In this document: positions 1 to 10,927 of the stretch, in pieces
How the letters are laid out: each line of letters begins with the position of its first letter
How positions within the stretch are numbered: the stretch's first letter is position 1
From: Rehmannia glutinosa
Lineage: Eukaryota; Streptophyta; Magnoliopsida; Lamiales; Orobanchaceae
Length of the DNA: 64,000 bases
Assembly: GCA_016081115.2 (NCBI GenBank)
Contig: CM071931.1
Span: 30,728,317-30,792,316, forward strand
Direction: 5' to 3'
Position numbers and translations under genes: made by a program
The notes under the pieces: generated by a model
The model's database searches: none
Seen by the model: the letters and a program-made list of their open reading frames with translations, nothing else
What the model was told of the DNA's origin: nothing

Positions 1-310
1 ATCCAATACTGTATATGTTAATATAAAGCAACAAAAAAAAATGAAGTGATATCCTTCTAATTAATCAACAACATTATATTAACCCGGACCACGGTTTTCA
101 AGTCAAACTTTTTCTGCTAGAAATTTTCTGTTAGAGATGGTGCATAATTAGTAGAATCTTAATGTATAGTCAACATGTGTTGTTGCTATATTAAATTACA
201 TTACACATACAATGACCCAATCCAGTATATGCAACAACAATAAATAAAAAATACAGTGATATTCTTCTAATTAAGGAATAATATTATATTATCTCCGCAA
301 TGACCCAATA
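1..310. repeat. imperfect direct repeat, AT-rich
   Basis: Two similar blocks, about 1-80 and 219-310, share the order ATCCARTA, an A-rich run, GTGATATYCTTCTAATTAA and ATTATATTA. They are separated by unrelated AT-rich sequence. No coding potential was seen. The second block runs into the assembly gap, so its full length is unknown. Confidence 0.5.
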
Positions 311-329
311 CTATGCAAGAAAATTACAT

Positions 330-429
330 NNNNNNNNNNNNNNNNNNNNNNNNNNNNNNNNNNNNNNNNNNNNNNNNNNNNNNNNNNNNNNNNNNNNNNN
401 NNNNNNNNNNNNNNNNNNNNNNNNNNNNN
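330..429. other. assembly gap (100 N)
   Basis: Exactly 100 undetermined bases, a common placeholder length for a gap of unknown size. The relic gag to its right is cut off here, so the rest of that element may lie in the gap or beyond it. Confidence 0.98.
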
Positions 430-469
430 TGAACCTCTTAACCATCGGGCTATTTCTTACGGGTCAATG

Positions 470-1223
470 ACTTCTTTGACCTCGGCTCTCTTCCCATCTT
501 TAACAATTAGAAGCAGCTTTTTTGGTTATTATTTCTCTCTTTCGGTCTTTTTCTTCTCATTTCAAACTCGTAAGCTTTGAAGTGCGAGAATAAGTTCATG
601 GTTGGATGTCTTTGATAGGTCCATGGAATGTCTCGGTGCCATGACCTTCATTTCCCATTAATTTTGGAAGACTTTTTAGGATTTTCATACACATTTCATA
701 CTGCGTATATTCCTTTCCAGTCGATAGATAGCTCATTTGTGATTTACGTGAGCAGAGCATCTAGTTGATCCAGGTTCTCTCCGAGATCATTTTGAAGTTC
801 TCAAATTTGTCTGATTGACCACCGATAATTTATTTTCTTTGATTTGCTCACGAGCCTTCACAAATCAATGTCACTTGTCCCGCATTTCTTTGGCGTTTTG
901 CATGATTTGACTTTATTGAACATGGCTTTGTCAAGGTTTTGTAGAGGATGTCCTTGGCTACATTGTCCAGGTTATATCTTTTTCTGTCATCATTTGTCCA
1001 CTCAGTTCTTGGTTTTCAACCATGACCAGTGTCTGGGAGCAACATCTTCTTCTCCTTCAGCTGCAACTCTTCGTAAGCAGTGTTCACCTTTAATATTTGC
1101 AGAGGCCCATCTTCTATCACTATCCACATCTCATCATGTAATGATAGATGAGCACATACGAATTTTCCAATCATCAAATTCTTCAATAGTGAACATAGGG
1201 ATGCGTGTCAAATTTGCTTCCAT
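470..1223 (-). pseudogene. copia family-1 gag remnant (element A)
   Basis: Read on the minus strand from an ATG at 1223, the protein begins MEANLTRIPMFTIEEFDDW. This closely matches the Gag start of the 10.9-28.6 kb element (ATG at 12626). Further down, around 560-690, codons for a KVMAPRHSMDLSKTSNHEL-like stretch can be followed only by switching frame, and it matches Gag of the larger element at about 15250-15330. Frameshifts and stops are frequent, so no capsid protein can be made. The primer site and 5' LTR lie directly upstream in the same antisense direction (1333-2887). Gag packages the element RNA. This copy is a relic truncated at the assembly gap. A plus-strand open frame over 844-1332 is only its shadow. 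Confidence 0.8.
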
Positions 1224-1332
1224 GATAATAACTTCTAATGATAAAAAGAGTTTTGAAGGTTTAAGTACTAAAGCAGACTTTGAAAGGTTTGGAGATCTAG
1301 TTCAAGAACTGCCGGTGCGGAGGGTTCAATGA

Positions 1333-1350
1333 ACCAACCGCTCGATACCA
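1333..1350 (-). other. primer binding site of element A
   Basis: On the minus strand this reads TGGTATCGAGCGGTTGG, two bases after the LTR end. It resembles the TGGTATCAGAGC primer site complementary to initiator-Met tRNA that many plant copia elements use. The element at 10.9 kb has TGGCATCAGAGC in the same place. Confidence 0.75.
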
Positions 1351-1352
1351 CT

Positions 1353-2887
1353 TGTAGGTCCCAAGGGGTGTAAGTGTAAGGTTTAGAAGGGGGTTGAATA
1401 AACCTTACCAAATTTTCGATTTAGTCCTTTAAATATACAGAGTTGATTCTACACAGATGTGTCCTAGATGGACAGTCGATTTGGTCAATCAGTAGAGTTA
1501 GTCTCTCATGCAGACTTTGAGTTGTTGATGGAATAACTCAGCTGTTGATTCTAAATTAACTCAACTGTGGTTTTGTTTTCAGCGGAAGACTTAACACCCT
1601 TAAGTTTGATTAAGCAAGATTTTAAAGCTTGATTTAGTACTTATAAATTATCAAGTGGATAGCAGATTTATCAGCAGATATAAGCAGTTAAAATGCAAGA
1701 ATTAAAGTGCTGAAAGGTAAATGACACAAAGAAATTTTTATAGAGGTTCGAAGATGGGGTAATTCTTCTACTCCTCTCTTCTCCAACTCCCGGAGGAATC
1801 CACCAGGTAATGATCGGTTTACAAAGTGGTACAGTCCCGATACAAGTCTTGATCACACAGCTGACTTGATCCTTTGGGACTCGATGAGACGCCTTGATCA
1901 CTCACTGGCTTCTCTTACGACTCAGCTTCTTCACAGGCAGCTGCGCTTTGCTACTACTAAACTCACTTGCTCAAGCTCTTTGGATTTGATCACGAAGCCC
2001 TCCAAAAGCTTAAGACTTGCTCAACCTTGAACCTTCCTACAATCCTTCCTGGAATGTAGACCCCTTTTCTTTAAAAGTTTCCTCTTCAAGCGATTGAAGT
2101 TCTCTTTCCTTCACGGGTGAGTGTTGGATTGATGTACTTAGTAATGTAGGCTTGAGGATTGAGAATGTTTGATTTTTCTAATATGCTTGTATATCTCACA
2201 TGTGTGTCATACTTCTCAAACAAACTCCTCGGCCTTTTATAGTGAACTTTCAAAAATTTGCCCGATTGAAGAGATAGGCTTATTTTTGAAAGTCACTTGC
2301 AGTCGTTGGCTTGTCTTGTTGCGTCCTTGGAATTGCCATTTCCTCGTATGAATTGTTCTTTCACCTTTTCGTAGTTCGACACGGTGTAGTGCTTCCCATT
2401 GGTTCATTCCTTTTGCACGCTTCCTCGGGACCGAGCACTCCAAGAAAGGTGGTATGGAGATATTACTTGTTTAAGTAAATCTCTTGATTTCGCAAAACGG
2501 TTCTTTTTCTGATTATCTCGACTTGACCGCATTTCCTTGCTTTCCCAGGTGACTTAGAGTCGCCTTCCAATCATTGGATGACTCTTCCATGGCCACTTCA
2601 ACTGAGACTTGGCTTTTCTTGAGTTGACTTTGATGCTCCACTGGTGCATCTGTTGCTTCTTCAAGATAGAGTTCCCGTCTACTCTTCTTTGCCATATTCA
2701 ATTGTTTCAAAGAAAGTCTTTCTTCCAGTCAAATTTGTCTTCTTGCATGTTAGGCGTAGGCGACTTAACTCGGCTTGGCTACGGCTAATTGTTACAATAC
2801 ATTTTATAGCAAGAATTTGGGGTGCCAACTTTCTATTCTAAGTTTTACATGGCATTCATCAAAATCTAAACAATAAAATTCCTAATG
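1353..2887 (-). repeat. 5' LTR of element A (copia family 1)
   Basis: Antisense LTR of about 1.53 kb. Its 3' end (CCTTGGGACCTACA on the minus strand) lies at 1353, and its degenerate 5' end lies near 2887 next to the family's conserved 5' stretch (AGATTTTGATGAATGCCATG). It shares blocks in the same order with the LTRs at 10928, 27000 and 62545: a GAAAGTTGGCACC-like start, a TATA motif (CTATAAAAG near 2236-2245, antisense), and the CTCAACAGA...CGAGT block of U5. The upstream border is blurred where it meets an oppositely oriented LTR piece at about 2890. Confidence 0.85.
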
Positions 2888-2889
2888 TA

Positions 2890-3949
2890 GTTGATTAAAG
2901 TCAAGAATATTACTCCATATAGTAATATGTCGCCCAGTCTAAAAGTGGTTTTCCTGAATTATGCAAAAGGAATGAACCAACGGGAAACACGCACCTGTGT
3001 CGTCGGGCCTGCAATGTTGAAATGCCATTAATACGAGGAAAGGTCAACATCACCAAGTTGCGGATCAAGAAAAGACAAGCCAACGAACATTAGGTGACAT
3101 TTGAAATCCTATCTCTTCAATGGGCAAAATTTCAAATGGGCACTATAAAGGTTGAGGAAGCTATTGAGAAAAGGTTACTCGAACACGAACAAGCAAGCAA
3201 TATTCAAGAAATTAACCTCGAAATATTCTCATAGCAATTCAAGTAATTCCTCAATCTTCAAACTCGAAGAAACACGTTCCAACACAAGTTGTCAAGGAGA
3301 GATAACTTCTACCGGTTGAAGAGGAAGTAGGCTTCATGATCAAATCCAAGAACTTGAGAAGTGAGTCAAGTAGCAAGGACTATCTGTGAAGAAGTGGAGT
3401 AACAAGAGAAGCCATTTTGTGTGATCAAGGTGTCTCCATCGATCGATAATCGCTTTGTAAATTGATCTGTTACATAGTGGATTCCTCCAGGAGTTGGATA
3501 AGAGAGGATTAGAAGAATTACCCCATCTTCGAACCTCTATAAAATATTTGTGTCATTTACTTTCAGCAAACTTACTTTCCTGCATATTTATTTTATATCT
3601 GATGTTAGTATTATATTTGCTATCCAACTGATAAATAATCAAGTGCTAAAAATAAAGAGTTAAAAACAAAATAAAAACAAAACAAAGGGTGTTAAGTCTT
3701 TCACTATTAAAAACCAAACCAGCCTAGTTAGGTATTTGGCTTAGGCAGCCGAGTTATACTATTAGCAGCTCTATCGAGTCTGTTGAGTGGGTAACTCAAA
3801 TTTGAAAAGCAACTTAGTCATTCCCTCAAGGACACAAATGACTATTTGAGTCAACTCGTTGTATATTTTTAAAAGGAATAAATCGAAAATTTGGTAAGGT
3901 TTATTTAACCCCCCTTCTAAACCTTACACCACACCCCTTGGGACCTACA
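2890..3949 (+). repeat. truncated family-1 LTR, sense
   Basis: Starts within U3 at AAGTCAAGAATATTACTCC, which matches position 11330 in the 10928 LTR, and continues through the TATA region (CACTATAAAGG near 3144) to the conserved end CCTTGGGACCTACA at 3949. The first 400 or so bases of U3 are missing. It lies head-to-head with the antisense LTR that ends at 2887 and runs directly into an RT fragment. Confidence 0.85.
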
Positions 3950-4105
3950 AGATTGGTAACCAAGGGTATTGCCAAGAAGAAGGAATATATTTTAATGAAA
4001 CATTTGGTCATGTTCTTCGGACCGAGGCAATAAAGATGTTTATTGCTTATGCGGACACAAGAACTTCTGATCTACAAATGGATGTGAAGAGTGCATTTTT
4101 GAGAT
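3948..4105 (+). pseudogene. copia reverse transcriptase fragment
   Basis: About 158 bases correspond to RT residues of the RLVAKGYCQEEGIDFYET...QMDVKSAFL segment of the 10.9 kb element (18765-18920 there). Here it is broken by stops and a frameshift. The fragment starts within one base of the LTR end, so LTR and mid-RT were joined by deletion of everything between them. The shared bases CAAGATTGG at the joint suggest a microhomology or illegitimate recombination event. Downstream the sequence jumps to the pol-to-extra-ORF spacer, so the rest of RT and RNase H are missing. It is a relic with no function. Confidence 0.75.
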
Positions 4106-4250
4106 TCGTAAATCGTCCTTTCAAGTCTCATATATATCAAAATTTCATTTCTCTCTCTTCATTTTCACTCTCAGCCTTTCAAAATACTCAAGCATTTTCT
4201 CTGCAACCAAAACCATAAATTTTCATTGGAAATTCCTAAAAAATTTAAAT

Positions 4251-5690
4251 GGCTCCCAACAAGCTGCTCTTGATTTTGTAAACTCGGTGAGAAGATCCAT
4301 ACTGGTTCACTCATGGATTTTGAAGGCCTTGTCAAGCAGTCGAAGGACAAGGTGTTGGCTGAAAAGATCGCTCGTCATTTGGGGAAATCTGGGCTCAAGA
4401 GATTTCTCTCGCTAGAGATGATGCAGACCTTCCAAGAGGAGGTTGCAACGTTTTATGTGAATACGCCTGTTCACGATGATGGAAGCCATTCCTCAGTGAA
4501 TGGAAAAGAGATTAAGTTGGTTGCGGCTGACTTGGTGAAACATTTGTACCTTCCATCCAGCAGACTCAAGGAACTAACTGGAGAAGAGTTCGACCTGGTA
4601 AAGGCCTGGAAGGAGATTGCTAAGCCAGAGTTAGCTGGTAAAGTGAACTAGTATGCCCTCAAGAAGGCCATCAAAGAAAAGTACCACAAGTTGATGGACG
4701 TGGTAGCCAAATTTGTTTACATGAAGTTTGGGTCATTCAATCAGTTATCCCAAACTAAGCTGATTGTTATGGCTGCTATTATAGAGGAGGTCAAGGTGAA
4801 CTAGAGCGAGTTCATCTTTGGAAAATTGTGCCTAAACGTCCATCAGAAGAGGAAGGGCGTACCCCTTCGCAAGGGAAACTAGAGTGAGTTCATCTTTGGA
4901 AGGGGAGCTTGTGTATTCCCTGGGATATGGTCTGGTTCTAGGCTATCTTGATAGAGAGGAAGGGCGTACCCCTTTGCAAGGGAAAACCTTTCCATGCTAA
5001 CAAGAGAACGTTCAAGGCCAACCTGTCAGCTGCTCAGAAGAGGGCTCATGCAAAGAAGACTACCACTTCTGAGGGGGAATAAGCTAAACATCCCGAGGAT
5101 ACAGCTGCCTCTGCCCCAGTCCCCTCTTTGGAACCTGTTGTCGTTGCTCCTAAAATGACGAAGAAAAGGAGGACAGCTGCTCCCCGTAAGACAGCTGTCA
5201 AGAAGCAGAAGACTCAACTCACAGCTGAGTCAGCCATCATGGCTGAAGAACCTGAGCAGGAGGAGGAAGAAGTCCCCTAGGAGAGGTGCTCCAAGAGACG
5301 ACTTGTGAAGAAGTTTGTTGCAAGAGAGAGATACCAAGACAAATTGTAGTGGTCATAGTCAAGCCACCCGGCCCTAGATCCGAGGAAGGTAAAAAGGTCA
5401 AATCAAAGGATAACAAAGCGACAAAAATAGGTGAACAAAGCACCACTGAAGAAACTCAAAATAGCTCAGCAGCTGACCCACAAAAATGGGTGAACAAACT
5501 GAAGCTGAAGAAGCTCAAAATAGCACGGTTGTCAGTCCTCAGGGCAAAATGGTTTATACTGAGGCAAATGATGGGACAAAGGAAGCTGACATTGAAGAAC
5601 CTTACCCAGATGCCATCATTGATGAACGCCCTGAATCCACTGCATATCCAGACTTTGAAGAAACGTTGCACGCATGGAGACTATGGCACT
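4251..5690 (+). pseudogene. extra ORF of copia family 1, N-terminal and middle part
   Basis: Follows a 145-base spacer that matches the one before the same ORF at 20664. An ATG (4250-4252) and a DFV(K)LGEKIH-like start are followed, after a one-base loss, by a readable stretch from 4313 (MDFEGLVKQSKDKVLAEKI) to a stop at 4651. Homology continues past that stop (KLMDVVAKFVYMKFGSFNQL, about 4690-4745) into a Lys/Ala/Pro-rich section (5020-5290) and an acidic section (5480-5690). The N-terminal domain, with its FYVNTPV, GKEIKL, DLVKHLYLP and KAWKEIAKPE blocks, resembles plant transposon proteins of the Transposase_32 type (PF20167). That match is from memory of the family pattern and needs a profile search. 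Its role in the element is unknown. Several stops mean this copy is dead. Confidence 0.6.
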
Positions 5691-7398
5691 TTAAAGCAGC
5701 AAAGCCTCATTCCATTGCCTCCATTTCTGTGCACATGGCTCAGAACGCCTTTCGAAAGTCAGTTTCTTTAGGCGAAAAATCCTCGGGTAGGAGTTATTCA
5801 AAATCATTGCAAAGAGGACGATTTTCAAATCATCAAGAGCCTGGAATTCAGCTAGATCAATTTGAACATGAAATCTGGCAGCTTCCTCCGCATTATCATC
5901 TTCAAGCAGAACTTCATCAACAAATGGGAACTCCAATTCATAAAGGCCAATAGGTGCTGATGAAGGTTCCACTCCTCCTTCGGGAGCACTTCTCTAATTA
6001 CCCTGGCTAGCAGCTCTTTGTGCGTCAGCTGTTTGAGCTTCATCGATTGATCATAGCCGTAGGCTTTGTTGAGCCGATCGAGCCTCGCTTGTCTTAATAG
6101 CTTCATTGACAATAGTTCAATCATCCTTTTGAGGTATATGTGCCTCAATTGCCTTAGAAACATCATGAGCAAGTGATAGAACTATGGAGGGTGGTCCACC
6201 AACCAGAACAAATCTTTTGGAAGCTTTCAAACGGGCCTCCTTCATCTGGGATTCCAATTCCATGTCTTCTGGATCAGACTCAGCTAGGTTATTAGAGTTT
6301 TCAAAATCTAGTAAAAAACAGACATATCAAAAGGTAAACACGGACATCATCTGAGTCATGTAGAGCATCAATTTCTTCAAGATCAGTTGACTCAGATTCG
6401 GGCAATTTGGGAAGAGCCTCAGGTACAACCACATTTCCCTTGGAAGTCTCAACCTCCATACGGTCTTCAGTCACCTTAGCAGAAGTCTCAACTGCTGCAA
6501 GGCCTTCAACAATCCTTTTACGCAAACTCGATTTGCAGGTTGGGTCTTCGATGTTGGCATCCTTTAAGGTCTTAACCTCTAAGATTACACTTTCAAGACC
6601 CGGTGTCAATCGCCATGGTCCTCCTCATTCCATCTTGTGCCTCGATTCATGTGAATTTGGACATTTGTAAATTCTTTGGCCTTCAATGCTATTAACTCCT
6701 CAGCTGAAATAGTCTTAACACTTTCAACATCATTGATGGAAACAATGTCTTGTTCAGTAGGCTCAATATTGCTCCAAACACCAAATTTTCTTTGTCTCCT
6801 GCAGCCTCCTCCAACCTGGCTGCATTGTGATCAGCTTCCCCCTCCGCTGGCTCACCAGCTAATTTATTGGTAGTGGGGCTAGCTGTCACTGGAGACTTGG
6901 CTATTTCACTTGATTTTTCAATCAAAAAGGCAGTTGTCTCAACAACTTCTACAGGGCGTGGCTCCGTTGGGTTACCCTATTCCACTCCTTTAATCCCAAT
7001 ATCATCACATGCCTCCCTAGTCACTTGTCCCTCAGAGTGAGCTGCTGAGGTAGATTGATCAATGGTCCTCACAATGTCAATGATTGCAGGTGTTGAAGAG
7101 ATAGAGATGGATGATTCTCCAACACCCCTAAGCATAGATTGCTCGTGCAGCTCACAGGACTTATGCAGCGCCTGTTCCAGCTGAGCCTTCTCCATAGGAT
7201 CAACTCCTTCAATGATTTCAACGTCATTGTTGCTGCTTTCAGCTGGCTTACCGGCTTCTTTCCTTTCTCAAGGGCATTGGCCTTCTCAGCATCCGTTTTC
7301 TCATATAGAATGGCAGTGCAGTAGAGTGCATCCAGGCCAAAACGGACAGGAGCATTGTCCAAAAACCCATGGAGATATTCCTCATCATTGATCATCCC
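5690..7398 (-). pseudogene. extra ORF of copia family 1, C-terminal part, inverted
   Basis: Minus-strand fragments at 7395-7069, 7195-6977, 6925-6692, 6609-6301, 6172-5852 and 5972-5691 together follow the C-terminal half of the extra ORF. MINDEEYLHGFLDNAPVRF matches DEEDLLSFLGNVTVQYALN at about 22195. EKAQLEQALHKSCELHEQSM matches EFQQAVKESRAMHEQHLQ at about 22430. LYELEFPFVDEVLLEDDNAE matches the LENIFPFTIELLDMDAES region at 25980. The order is the same as in the reference copy but the strand is opposite to the N-terminal part at 4251-5690, so the two halves meet tail-to-tail near 5690. Predicted character is acidic, helical and Ser/Glu-rich, with no signal peptide or membrane segment visible. 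It is broken by frameshifts. Confidence 0.6.
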
Positions 7399-7411
7399 CG
7401 ACCTCTAAAAC

Positions 7412-7818
7412 TGGACTCAGTTCCTCAAGCCTATTTTCGAACTGAATCTATCCAACACACTCAGTGAAGGAAGAAAAACTTCAACTAGTTGAAGAGGAAA
7501 AATTATTTTAAAGAACAAAGGGGTCTACACATCCACGAAGTGAAGGAAGTGCAGTGAGGTTCAAGTTAGAACCTGCCTTGAATCCATCAGGCGAAGAGTT
7601 TAAAAGAGCTCGCTACACTTAGCTTAGTTACTCTATCAACAACTCAGTCGAGTCTGTTGAGTGGTTAACTCTCTTGTTGAGGTTGAACCCAATTGTCTTT
7701 AAGCACTAAGTTGTTTACTTATGTAAAAACTCTGATTTAATATCCAAATCAAAAAATTGGTTAAGTCTATTCAACCCCCCTCTTCTAGACTTAACACTCA
7801 CACCCCTTGGGACCTACA
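7412..7818 (+). repeat. family-1 LTR fragment (R-U5 end)
   Basis: Matches the downstream third of the family-1 LTR: TCCAACACACTCAGTGAAGGAAG, the GGGGTCTACAC block, the TCGAGTCTGTTGAGTGG block and the end ACCCCTTGGGACCTACA at 7818. A middle section present in the complete LTRs (TATA to RT-primer distance, the GTGATCAAGRCTGTCTC part) is missing, so this copy also carries an internal deletion. Confidence 0.8.
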
Positions 7819-8530
7819 TAAATCAACCCACCCACAAATTGATGTATGCCCCTCTCTAACCATCGCACTCTCTTCCCTCTATTTCTATTTTTTTCATCAC
7901 CCATCAATCCATCTGCATCTCCTCTCTCACACGCACACCCTGGCGGCGGCGCAACATGAGGCAACTTGTATTGTAGCTCGTGATGATAGTTGTAACTTGA
8001 GACAAGAAGTGGACTAAGCTATTTGATTTGGTGGTTTGGTGTTGAATAATTGATAATAGTTTGATAGAAATCTGAAAATTTGTTGAAGGTTTTTACCTGA
8101 GATGAGAGAATGTTAAACTATGGCTTCCACATTAGAATATGCGAAGGAAGAAAGAAAGTTTTTGTCTGCTATGTTTTTACGAATTTCCTGAGATTTGTAC
8201 ATGTATGTGCTATAAGTATAGGTTAAGAGTCTCATAAATCATGTATTAGGACTAGTTTATTCGATATGCTTGAAAATAATTTAACTCTGTCTAACATTGA
8301 ATAAAGTATGGATTCTAAATTTGATAAGAAAAATACTGCATATTTTTAAATCAAATAAAATACACACATGTGTTTTACTAAATTGGGCTTATAAAATATG
8401 CCTATCAATATAATAATTCTTGGACTTATAATAATTAAAAGGAAATTTCTATATTGAACCAAAATTAAAATCCTAAAAGTTCAAAATTACTAACCCAAAA
8501 TAATATAATTTATGAGTTGTTACAATAAGT
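7819..8530. other. unassigned intergenic sequence
   Basis: No gene or repeat was recognised. The first 150 bases are C/T-rich, with a CACACGCACACC stretch and a GGCGGCGGCG motif. The rest is AT-rich, and short open frames here lack recognisable motifs. Confidence 0.4.
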
Positions 8531-9253
8531 GTGATGGTGTTCATATCTTGGGAATGCCCTGAATTGGTTCATGGGTTTTTCCATTGAGGCCTTCCTTTTG
8601 GAATCTGCTGATATTTTATTGGTGGATTCCTCCTTGGCCCCCCCTCACGGTGGAGGTTTTGTAGCACGTCATGAGCACCAGGCTAGGGGACCATATATGT
8701 CATTTTCATTCCGTCGAAAATCGATTTTACGGTATATGCTTATGACTTCCCCCTCTATGCCTTGCGGTAATGATTCCTCTGGCATTACGACGTTTCCCAC
8801 AATGATGCTAGAATTCATCCAGTCGAAGTAACTAATAACTTCGAATTTAAGTAAGAATATTATAGAATCATCTGAACTACTTTGATATCTCTTTTTTTGT
8901 TTCTATCCACAGAGTTTTTGTGAATTCATAGAACTTTCGTTCTTCCATTTCTTGGTTCCGAACAGTTATTTTAATTCTTCCATCTTTTCTTGATTTCATC
9001 TCTTTATTCAGCCAATTCACAACTACAACGATACGAAAGAACTTCTTTCTACAAGATGGCTTTCTGGGTTAGACTCTTCTCTTTATGGCTATGGTCGAAA
9101 AGAAGACATGCTCTTAAGTTCTTTCTTCCTCTCATGTCGTGGATGGACTCTTATATTGACCCGGGAACCGGGCTTTCATAGTCGCTAGGGCTAGAGTCTT
9201 TGACAGTGTCTTTCCATGCTCGTTCAAAAAGAGAAGTGTTAGTAGGTCATTGA

Positions 9254-9620
9254 AGAAGGTGAACCACAGAGAAAAACCAATCATCTGGCCTCCTGGTCTT
9301 GATTATTTCCAAATCTGTCCATTTCACCAATATGCGGGCCATACCATCGAAGAGTGTCCTACTTTGCGTGATGGCATCTATAACATGAATGATGAAAATT
9401 GTTTCAATTGGAATGAAGTTAAGGCATACCTTAATTAAAGCCGCTAATGTTACTGAAGCTACTAATATGGGGATCCATACCAATCCAATGCCACAGCATC
9501 AAGCTTCAGGCATGAAACTCAGGAACCTACACCGGTACAAACTAATCCAGGACCTTCTTCCAGCGCTAACACCATCCGATCTTGCACTACCACTCGAAGA
9601 GAGATGCCTACCCCCTCAAG
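9254..9620 (+). pseudogene. retrotransposon Gag-like zinc-knuckle fragment
   Basis: The frame from 9250 to 9438 includes CPFHQYAGHTIEECPTLRDG. This is a C-X2-H-X4-H-X4-C knuckle of the kind found in a group of plant gypsy-like Gag proteins, where the second Cys is replaced by His. The following codons (NWNEVKAYLN) fit the same group. The next 180 bases stay open in another frame (9389-9628) but show no further motif. Both ends are lost. It lies inside the organelle-like block, so it may have been carried there within mitochondrial DNA or may be a separate nuclear relic. Confidence 0.55.
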
Positions 9621-10132
9621 TTCTATAATTCAAAAGAGGTTCTGAGAATTCAAAACTCCAAAGTCATTTTCTTTGTCCGCAGGAATCGAAGTCTTTCCTT
9701 GAGGAAAAAAGGATCGTATAACACCTAGCAATGTAATCTCCAAGAAGGGTTAGCAGGGAAAGCATCCTTGTTCATTAAAGTAAAGGACTAGGGGTATGGC
9801 GCTTTTGTTTTGTGGAATACCCACCTTTTAATACATCACAGGGTTCCAATTAAAGAACCTACGATTAGTTTGCAGATCGACAATAAAGACAGCCACTTCA
9901 CCTATCTCGGTGTGTTGTAGAGAAGAAAATGAATGGAAAGGCATAGAACACACAAAAGACCTTTGCGAATCAAAAGCAAAACGCTATGTGGTCCCAATTG
10001 AGAAGCTTCTCAGAAAGATAGAGATTGAGGCACTGATACAAGCTGCAGTAGAGCATACCAATACGAAAGTACAGAACTATTCCACGATTTTTGCCAACAT
10101 CCAGATGTAGCTCTGCCAGAAGGCTTCAAGAT

Positions 10133-10246
10133 ACCGCATTGTTCACAAGATTTCGGGTCTTCTTTTTTATCTCTGATTACTCGATAATTGCCACAAGCAC
10201 AAATTCCACTTTTGATAGGCCCAAAAGTTCTTTCACAAAATAACCA
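10133..10246 (-). pseudogene. rpoC1: plastid rpoC1 fragment (RNA polymerase beta' N-terminal zinc site)
   Basis: Translated on the minus strand, this gives LFCERTFGPIKSGICACGN followed by YRVI...KEDPKSCEQCG. That is the N-terminal zinc-binding segment of the plastid-encoded RNA polymerase beta' subunit, with all four Cys ligands of the C-X-C...C-X2-C arrangement present. In the native protein the sequence continues with VEFVDSRI. Here the similarity stops right after CEQCG, and before LFCER only a few residues look related, so about 37 codons remain. There is no plastid promoter or flanking rpoB/rpoC1 exon. The fragment is an old plastid-to-nucleus transfer, possibly by way of mitochondrial DNA, and cannot make a functional subunit. 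Confidence 0.88.
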
Positions 10247-10927
10247 TCTTTTTCCCCGATCTGACCTCTCATTCAAAAGCCAATGATCATGGTGTGAAGA
10301 AGAGGAAAATAGGTCATTAGAAGAGAGCAGAGGTACGAGTGAAATGTTCTTTGTCACTCAGGTCCAAACAGGCCAGGAACTCTCACGAGATGTCAGAAAA
10401 TGACTTTTCTTTCTTTATGGGAACTAGTGAAATGTAAGCTAGATTGGTCTTTGGCTTTGGGTTGAGTTGCTTTCACTCCTCCATCTAAGGATGGAAGTAA
10501 GTCAACCGCATGTTCTTCTCTATGTAGGAAAGTCAAGACTCATATCAGCAGCAGGTGAAAAAATGTTTCACTTGCTATCAAAAACATCAGTCCCATGAAC
10601 AACTCGGTAAAGCCCAGTAAGAGTGAAAGCATTGTGACTCTCGTCTTGTCCAAGGAATCAGATCGGCTTTCAGTTATTTCGTAGTTGACTCAAGGTATCC
10701 ACGAATTAGGAATTTTCCTCTGGTGGAGCATACTTGGGACATGGTCATCAATAAGATAAATAGTAGATCCTGGTAATCTCTCATCGGGGGTAAGCTTTCA
10801 TTCATTGGATTGGGTTTTCTTTTCCCTTTCTTCTTTAATATCAGAAACTCAAAATAGGATTCCTGTTGTTTCGCTGTTAGGAACAGATCTTCCTTGATAC
10901 AGTTCTATTCCTTATCGAAGGGCGATG

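Larger units (their letters stand above)
8531..10927. other. organelle-like mosaic insert (putative NUMT/NUPT)
   Basis: Base composition and style change here to a more GC-balanced sequence, with many short unrelated stretches typical of plant mitochondrial spacer DNA. It contains a clear plastid rpoC1 piece (10133-10246, minus) and a retrotransposon Gag-like zinc-knuckle fragment (9254-9440), a mixture often found in plant mitochondrial genomes. No intact gene is present. The left border is approximate. The right border is the first base of the copia LTR at 10928, so the copia element inserted into or beside this block. The mitochondrial origin is inferred from style. Only the rpoC1 part is recognised by sequence. 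Confidence 0.45.

Noticed and set aside
844..1332. 162-codon plus-strand open frame
   Set aside because: It overlaps the antisense gag relic of element A, whose start and later blocks match the known Gag. The plus frame has no motif.
8571..8831. 86-codon open frame as an organelle gene
   Set aside because: It could not be matched to any plastid or mitochondrial protein I know. It is kept only as part of the organelle-like block.
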